11,863 nucleotides of DNA from JBLYYQ01 sp048550035. GTDB lineage: Bacteria; Nitrospinota_A; UBA7883; JBLYYQ01. The stretch is taken from NCBI GenBank assembly GCA_048550035.1, contig JBLYYQ010000032.1, forward strand, positions 1-11,863, given 5' to 3'. This document shows positions 7,094 through 11,863 of the stretch, piece by piece. A model generated the notes under the pieces. That model was not told the DNA's origin. It was given only the letters and a program-made list of their open reading frames with translations, and did not search any database. Position numbers and translations under genes: made by a program. Each line of letters opens with the position of its first letter. Position 1 is the first letter of the stretch.

Positions 7094-7423
7094 ATGTTTA
7101 AAAATATATCTTCTAGAGCTTGGTTAATTGTTCTGTTGTCTCTTTTCGTTACTGCCTGTTCATCTAGTCCAGTATTGAAAGCATTTCGTGGTAAATTTAC
7201 CGAAGAAAAGCGAGAGGCAGTCATAGTAGAATATTGTCAAAGTTGCCACATCCATAAAGATTTTGAACCTGTTGGACATATCTTTCGTATAACGCTTAAA
7301 TATGATCAGCCATTATTTGCAAATGCGAAAGAGTGTCGAGTCTGCCACACTGTTAAGAAAAATTTCTGGAATGATATTATAAGAAAGACTCATCTTCCAA
7401 CTGGGCATATAGTTAACCAGTGA
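7094..7423 (+). CDS. Small diheme c-type cytochrome, predicted outer-membrane or periplasmic lipoprotein
   Basis: From ATG 7094 the product is 109 residues. It begins with a lipoprotein signal peptide: charged start, hydrophobic stretch at 10-19, and lipobox VTAC with Cys22. Ser at +2 would favour outer-membrane sorting if Lol rules apply. Two CxxCH heme c motifs follow, CQSCH at 48-52 and CRVCH at 81-85, and His54, His62, His100 and His105 are candidate distal ligands. I infer a periplasm-facing electron carrier. I do not recognise a named family; it is not DsrJ, which has three hemes. A TTG at 7040 would extend it by 18 residues, but the signal peptide fits the ATG start. The Shine-Dalgarno is poor. 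It stands alone, converging on the split glutamate-synthase operon with 19 bases between the stops. Confidence 0.85.
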   Translation: MFKNISSRAWLIVLLSLFVTACSSSPVLKAFRGKFTEEKREAVIVEYCQSCHIHKDFEPVGHIFRITLKYDQPLFANAKECRVCHTVKKNFWNDIIRKTHLPTGHIVNQ

Positions 7424-7441
7424 TCTGCTTTAGAGCTTATC

Positions 7442-7466
7442 TTTAAGAAGGAATAATTTTCTTAAA
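7442..7466. terminator. AT-rich inverted repeat between convergent genes
   Basis: TTTAAGAA (7442-7449) and TTCTTAAA (7459-7466) form a perfect 8-base stem with a 9-base loop, across the 3' end and stop of the GXGXG-domain gene. It lies just after the cytochrome stop. It is AT-rich and lacks a clear T-run on either strand, so termination is only possible. Confidence 0.25.
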
Positions 7467-8462
7467 CTGACTAATCAGCCTAGTAGAGTCTTTCTCTAGC
7501 TCATTGATAAATTGGTCAAGCTCCTTTTGATATTGCTCGCTTAAACGGTTGTTAAAAGTATCAAAAAATTGTTTAATCTCTTTGGCTAAGAATGTTTTGT
7601 CAGAATCATCAATTTCACTAAAACGTACACGCTCACCAAGATGTGTTAACTCAAGAGCACCTCTAATGTATGCTTTACCAGCAGTCATACCAGAACAGGT
7701 ATAATATCCAGCCGGAAAATCAACATTAGCAATATTTAGTACTATTCCGATAGTTCCTTGAGCATATTCCATAAAATAGTCGCGGACACTTCTACCAAAC
7801 ATTATTACCGGTGGCTTTCTATTTTCGACTTTAACTTGAAAATCTTTTAAAAATTCTCCCCACCCTTTTTTTATAAGGACTGCTCGCCTCTTTTGATATT
7901 TATATAGCATATCTTCAACACGCTCTTTTTTGCTCATATCGTGATATAAGTTAAAATCTATTTCACGCCAAATTGTAGGCACACCAGCACCAGCACGAAG
8001 CCCAGATCGATTCCCACCTTGACCTGCCACACGGAACATTCCAGATGGACTGTAGCTTGCAAAGAGGTCATCCACAGAACCTCCAATATTAAACTCGATA
8101 GGATTGCTAGTGTTGGCAATTGCTACTTGTGCATCGCCAGGGCAGGCTACACCATTGTTAAATGTTGTAGGATAGCTATTGATTGTTGCTCGATCTACGA
8201 ATGCAGCTGCATGATTACCCATGAGTCCGTGTACCTCTATATTGATCGGACCTTGCACGCCAGTTCCGATCAATGTCTGACCGCAAACATTAATCAATTT
8301 GAAGTTTCTTAAACCGGCTGCGTGGGCTGCTTTCATTATTTGATTTAACTTTAGGCCATCCATTTCTATTACACCACAATCAATAGTAACCTTTTTGCTA
8401 CCTGATACCAGATCGCCAACATCTTTAACATCAACACTGTTATCGATAATTTTCCTGGACAT
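7443..8462 (-). CDS. GXGXG-domain subunit of a split glutamate-synthase-like enzyme (GltB3-like)
   Basis: The product is 339 residues. It resembles the C-terminal GXGXG beta-helix domain of glutamate synthase, which as a separate protein is GltB3 or GlxC-like and is also related to formylmethanofuran dehydrogenase subunit C. The clearest part is residues 226-270: RDYFMEY, GTIGIVLN, then GYYTCSGM and GKAYIRGAL, the usual end of the domain. The earlier rungs (60-165) are irregular, with few of the evenly spaced glycines. After residue 270 comes a charged, probably helical tail of about 70 residues, longer than I expect for this family. The domain normally has a structural role, linking the FMN and amidotransferase domains. 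It is last in the operon, 18 bases after the FMN subunit, with GAGGT about 11 bases before the ATG. Confidence 0.82.
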   Translation of the reverse strand: MSRKIIDNSVDVKDVGDLVSGSKKVTIDCGVIEMDGLKLNQIMKAAHAAGLRNFKLINVCGQTLIGTGVQGPINIEVHGLMGNHAAAFVDRATINSYPTTFNNGVACPGDAQVAIANTSNPIEFNIGGSVDDLFASYSPSGMFRVAGQGGNRSGLRAGAGVPTIWREIDFNLYHDMSKKERVEDMLYKYQKRRAVLIKKGWGEFLKDFQVKVENRKPPVIMFGRSVRDYFMEYAQGTIGIVLNIANVDFPAGYYTCSGMTAGKAYIRGALELTHLGERVRFSEIDDSDKTFLAKEIKQFFDTFNNRLSEQYQKELDQFINELEKDSTRLISQFKKIIPS

Positions 8463-8480
8463 AATTGTTTATTACCTCAA

Positions 8481-10058
8481 TTAAAATGGCTCTTTGCCAA
8501 ATGTGTCATACAGTAGCGGGTTGTTACCGTGGTATCTAAATTTACGTGAGCCGACCAAATCAGCATGAGTTGTAAATCCAAGTCCAGCTGCAATACCTTC
8601 CATCCCTCGAAGCCATGATTGCACCATAGTAACTATCTTTCTTGCTCCCTCTTCTGGGTCAATTCTCTCGCCATATGCTCTTGCAGTGATACCCCAAGCG
8701 CATTGACCTGTCTGACATCGTTTGCAGATAGTACAGCCAAGTGGGATCAAGTGTCTTGTGCCGGTACCTATAAAGTCGTAACCGACCATCAAGCCTAGTG
8801 TAGCCATTTTCGGATTCAAAAATGACCCCTCCCCGATCAATGATACCTGATCACGCAGACCTTCTTTAATCAGTGCGTCGTGAGCTAGCTTGCCGATATA
8901 CAAAACATTTAATCCTCTATTTTGCAAATCAGTAATCGAGGCGGCTCCTGTACTTCCACCACCACCTCTTAATGTTATATAATCAAATCCTGCTCGTGCC
9001 AGTGCCACTACTATATGGTTGACATTCCAGATCGTTCCATAGATGTCTGCTCCGATCAATTTTGTTGGACCTAACGCAGCTCGCAAACTTGCTATTCGCA
9101 TCCTTAGCTCTTCAATTGAATATTGAAGATGCTGTGGATTTGGTGAATTTAAATCTTTATATGGTTCCACACATCGAAGTAGTGCAATCTCCCAATCATT
9201 CTTTTGAGCTGGCAGTTTTCCACCTTTCCCTTTTTTTGCATCTTGACCATACTTCATTGATATACCAGCAAACTCTGATAGATCAACCCAAGGACCAAAA
9301 CCGCCAGTTCCAAATTGCAATATACAATTTTTAAAACCAGATGCAAAGTCAGGGTGAACATAACCTTCGCCTGTAAAAAATGGACGACCTAATTCCATCG
9401 ATGCTAGTAGCCTTGCCAAAAATGCTTCATGACTATTTGCTCCGTAGCTTATATGTGAATCAAAAACAGGAGTGTTACATTTTAGCCTTCTATCTGGATG
9501 TTTCCCTAGGTAACAGTCATTTAGCTGTCCTGCAAACTCATTACGATTATCGCGTTGAGGATTTAATATTATTGATGCATCAATATGAAAGTCTTCAAAA
9601 TCAGGTGGCTGACTATAGTCATACATTGAAGAGACCATAAGCTTACCTTCAGAGCGTTTCAAGTTTTGAAATAGCACCTCTGATCCATGATTTGTAGTAC
9701 CTATCACATGATAATTTGGATTCTTATCGACAACAATCGCATTCGTAGGGCAGATCGCCACACAACGTTTACAGTTGCAGCAATCTAAGTCCATTATTCG
9801 CAATTCTTGCGAGACGAATTCCCCAGACTTACTGCCAGGAGGCAATCGCCGTTTCTTCTTATCTAAAAATATATCTCGCCCTTCAAAAACACCGGTCTTC
9901 CGTTTTGGATCACTAATATTATGTGTGCAAGATTCTACACAAGAATAGCACCATACACATTTATCTTTATCGACCGTAACAAGCCATGGACCACCCATCT
10001 TGCCGATCCCGATACTTGGCGGTCGCTCGTAAACAATTTTTCGTTCATTTAAAAACAT
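8481..10058 (-). CDS. FMN-domain glutamate-synthase-like protein with N-terminal ferredoxin domain (GltB2-like)
   Basis: The product is 525 residues, similar in size to archaeal GltB2. Residues 34-44 (CVWCYSCVESC) and 93-103 (CxxCxxCxxxCP) bind two [4Fe-4S] clusters in an N-terminal ferredoxin domain. Residues about 190-500 are the FMN TIM barrel of glutamate synthase, ending in Cys442-x5-Cys448-x4-Cys453, the spacing of the [3Fe-4S] cluster of that family, with an extra Cys445 inside. The usual GHDGGTGA-type loop is replaced by GGGGSTGAAS (365-374), and the lysine that normally follows (SSIKHAG) is absent (SITDLQN). Canonical enzymes reduce 2-iminoglutarate here, so the substrate may differ. 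It is preceded by GGGGA 7 bases before the ATG and lies 34 bases after the amidotransferase. Confidence 0.87.
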   Translation of the reverse strand: MFLNERKIVYERPPSIGIGKMGGPWLVTVDKDKCVWCYSCVESCTHNISDPKRKTGVFEGRDIFLDKKKRRLPPGSKSGEFVSQELRIMDLDCCNCKRCVAICPTNAIVVDKNPNYHVIGTTNHGSEVLFQNLKRSEGKLMVSSMYDYSQPPDFEDFHIDASIILNPQRDNRNEFAGQLNDCYLGKHPDRRLKCNTPVFDSHISYGANSHEAFLARLLASMELGRPFFTGEGYVHPDFASGFKNCILQFGTGGFGPWVDLSEFAGISMKYGQDAKKGKGGKLPAQKNDWEIALLRCVEPYKDLNSPNPQHLQYSIEELRMRIASLRAALGPTKLIGADIYGTIWNVNHIVVALARAGFDYITLRGGGGSTGAASITDLQNRGLNVLYIGKLAHDALIKEGLRDQVSLIGEGSFLNPKMATLGLMVGYDFIGTGTRHLIPLGCTICKRCQTGQCAWGITARAYGERIDPEEGARKIVTMVQSWLRGMEGIAAGLGFTTHADLVGSRKFRYHGNNPLLYDTFGKEPF

Positions 10059-10092
10059 ATTTATTCCCCAGCTTTATCTCGTAGCATCACTA

Positions 10093-11274
10093 CTAAAAGA
10101 CCCTAGATATACTGTTGCTTGAATCAAATTCATAAGCGATAAGTTTGCCAGGATCACAATTACTGGCTCTAAAATTTTCACCAGTCATCCACGCACTTTG
10201 GAAGATCACCTTCTCCTCTGAGCTCCAAATGACTCGCGATTTATCTTCTGATTCTCCCATCCATAGCTGCCTCAATCCATCTCGATCTCGACCTGCAATC
10301 ACCTTATTACCTATCAACGATATAAACGAGGATGGACCACTCATCTTGTATCTGTTAAGGAGTGGATCATTTACTAATTTATAATATGCAGCCTTAGTAT
10401 TATCATCTAATGTCGACAACTCTTTTGGAAATTTTTGACAGATTATCCATTCGACCTCTTCATAAGAAAAATTATGATGGGTTATGAGATTATCCAACTC
10501 CAATAAAATAGCTTCAGAATCGGTTCCAACCGATCGTTTAATATCTGCACATCTCAGCGCTAAACGATTTGATGGGGCAGATGATAGATCACCATTATGT
10601 ACAATCGCTGTATCTAAAATACTTATCGGATGCGCTCCCCACCATATACCAGATTCAACTATTGAGGTTGGCCATCTCATATGTATCAAAATTGCTGTAA
10701 TCGGTCTGTCTACATACTGGTTAAGTTCAAAGACTTCTATCGTATCTTTTAGCTCCATTGCCGTAATAAAGACACCTAAGTTCTTGCCTGATGAAAATAT
10801 CCTTGCATCACCTACATATTGATCGTTAAATGTCTCAACTACTCTACGAATATATGCATTCTCATTACTCGTATGGGCTCGCAGCCTCATCTCATCTTCG
10901 GTTGGTGGTCCGACAAAATATCGTCGCATAACAGGCAGATCATATTTCCTATATGCTTCTGGAATTACCAATGGTTCCATCTCACCGTAGAGGCGGACTG
11001 ATAGTTTCCCTTCTTCAAAGAGCCTCTCTAGATCTGTCGCAATCTTACGGTTGCGATACATCACATGGAATGCATAATAGTTTGCTCGCCTTGGGTATAT
11101 CCCTCGAAGTAGCACCCCTGCACCAAATGTGCCTCGCTCTTGCATCGTATCTGTTGCCCTTAGCGATGCATCTAAATGACAATCACCAATCTCTGCATAT
11201 AACCCACATGCTCCAGGTGCAATGCCGATACTCCCGAAATCTTCTTTTACGATCTTTTTTTCTTTATTAATCAT
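10093..11274 (-). CDS. Class II glutamine amidotransferase subunit of a split glutamate-synthase-like enzyme (GltB1-like)
   Basis: The product is 393 residues. It is an Ntn-type glutaminase that releases ammonia from glutamine. The likely catalytic cysteine is Cys23 in GACGLYAE, so the first 22 residues would have to be removed to free its amino group, as in glutamate synthase large subunits. Supporting motifs are ERGTFGAG near 46-53, HMRWPTS with Arg200, GAHPIS at 213-218 and the oxyanion segment VHNGDLSS at 225-232. No other domain is obvious, though the length exceeds a bare amidotransferase domain, with about 120 residues after the core. It starts 3 bases after the upstream oxidoreductase stop, implying translational coupling. 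Purine amidotransferase is less likely given the neighbours. Confidence 0.87.
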   Translation of the reverse strand: MINKEKKIVKEDFGSIGIAPGACGLYAEIGDCHLDASLRATDTMQERGTFGAGVLLRGIYPRRANYYAFHVMYRNRKIATDLERLFEEGKLSVRLYGEMEPLVIPEAYRKYDLPVMRRYFVGPPTEDEMRLRAHTSNENAYIRRVVETFNDQYVGDARIFSSGKNLGVFITAMELKDTIEVFELNQYVDRPITAILIHMRWPTSIVESGIWWGAHPISILDTAIVHNGDLSSAPSNRLALRCADIKRSVGTDSEAILLELDNLITHHNFSYEEVEWIICQKFPKELSTLDDNTKAAYYKLVNDPLLNRYKMSGPSSFISLIGNKVIAGRDRDGLRQLWMGESEDKSRVIWSSEEKVIFQSAWMTGENFRASNCDPGKLIAYEFDSSNSISRVF

Positions 11275-11277
11275 CTC

Positions 11278-11863
11278 TTATTCACCATCATTTACTTCTA
11301 CCGGTGTAACAACATACCTAGGGCAATCCTCCCAACATTTGCCACAAGAGTGACAATCCTCACCCTTCTTAAATAAAACAGTGTCGCGTGTCCACTTTAC
11401 CATCAGCTTGTCCACATGATCATCAACGCAAGCTTTAAAACACCAATCGCAATCTGAATTCAAACCTCCTATGCAAAGACCACAACGAAAGCATCTTAAT
11501 GCCTCTAATTTTGCTTCATCACTATCTGGAATTTGTTCTACTTCATCGAAACCTTGAACCCGCTTGCTCATCGGTAGCATTGATTGTCGCAATCTCATCC
11601 GTGGCTCAAAGTAGCGCTTGATATTCATTTTATCAGAGGTCACAACTTCAGGTAGAGGGGCAAACATCTCAATATTGGCTAAATCAGAAGCTATCGAAGC
11701 GGCTGCTACTTTCCCATCTGCTATTGCGTGTATTACTGTCCCTTTACTCGTTGGGACAACATCTCCTGCTACATATATATTGGAAGGTAGAGTCGCTATA
11801 TCAATCGCTGGAACTTGACCTATTGCAACAATTATTTTATCTCCTTTTAGCTTCGTATGCTTA
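11278..11863 (-). CDS. FAD/NAD(P) oxidoreductase with C-terminal iron-sulfur domain (GltD- or DsrL-like), 5' part beyond window
   Basis: The frame is open from the right edge, and its visible part is 194 residues, the C-terminal end. IIVAIGQ and IYVAGD followed by GTVIHAIADGKVAA are the end of the FAD domain of the GltD-type two-dinucleotide-binding family. The tail has a six-Cys group, CFRCGLC then CDWCFKAC, and a standard CHSCGKCWEDCP [4Fe-4S] motif, so at least two clusters are likely. I infer that it passes electrons between NAD(P)H and the FMN subunit encoded two genes downstream. A similar layout (GltD core plus ferredoxin-like tail) occurs in DsrL, the NAD(P)H oxidoreductase of the dissimilatory sulfur pathway, so DsrL is an alternative; position argues for a glutamate-synthase partner. 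An internal Met at 11667 is not the start. Confidence 0.85.
   Translation of the reverse strand, partial: KHTKLKGDKIIVAIGQVPAIDIATLPSNIYVAGDVVPTSKGTVIHAIADGKVAAASIASDLANIEMFAPLPEVVTSDKMNIKRYFEPRMRLRQSMLPMSKRVQGFDEVEQIPDSDEAKLEALRCFRCGLCIGGLNSDCDWCFKACVDDHVDKLMVKWTRDTVLFKKGEDCHSCGKCWEDCPRYVVTPVEVNDGE

Noticed and set aside
9062..9640. Plus-strand open frames opposite the FMN subunit
   Set aside because: They are antisense to a well-supported gene and show no recognisable domains.
10145..11270. Several plus-strand open frames opposite the amidotransferase gene
   Set aside because: They overlap a gene with clear catalytic motifs and look like random translations.
1..11863. CRISPR array, insertion sequence, phage or toxin-antitoxin locus
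   Set aside because: No regularly spaced repeats, transposase motifs or paired small antagonistic genes were seen.

Overview
The window is AT-rich bacterial DNA (roughly 60-65% A+T by eye) with compact genes on both strands. Gene content points to a Gram-negative, probably proteobacterial, organism with a dissimilatory sulfur metabolism: a two-cysteine DsrC, a lipoprotein-type multiheme cytochrome, ATP-type PEP carboxykinase, elongation factor P and RlmN. I cannot fix the lineage. The EF-P C-terminus looks alphaproteobacterial to me, but that is an impression and not a placement.

Layout. Bases 1-1063 (minus) hold the 5' part of a GH57 amylase/4-alpha-glucanotransferase. Diverging from it is an intergenic stretch with a short leader ORF (1288-1335) carrying an in-frame A-AAA-AAG slippery heptamer, then dsrC (1407-1739, plus). 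After a 291-base gap come, on the minus strand, a Ser/Thr kinase fused to a cyclic-nucleotide-binding domain (2031-3398) and efp (3646-4218). pckA (4361-5959, plus) diverges from efp through a 142-base promoter region and converges on rlmN (5982-7025, minus); a strong hairpin ending pckA lies inside the rlmN 3' end. A small diheme c-type cytochrome lipoprotein (7094-7423, plus) diverges from rlmN and converges on the last block.

The last block (7443 to the right edge, minus) is the most unusual part. It is a tightly packed four-gene operon that reads in the order FAD/NAD(P) oxidoreductase with a Cys-rich ferredoxin-like tail (left-truncated by the window edge), class II glutamine amidotransferase, FMN-domain glutamate-synthase-like protein with an N-terminal double-cluster ferredoxin, and a GXGXG-domain protein. 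Together these are the parts of a glutamate synthase split into separate subunits, as in the archaeal type. The FMN subunit, however, lacks the usual glutamate-synthase acceptor-site signature, so its product may not be glutamate.

How the genes may work together: GH57 and PEPCK belong to polyglucan and central carbon metabolism, DsrC to sulfur redox chemistry, and the split synthase to glutamine-derived nitrogen transfer driven by low-potential or NAD(P)H electrons. The sequence shows no direct regulatory link between these blocks.
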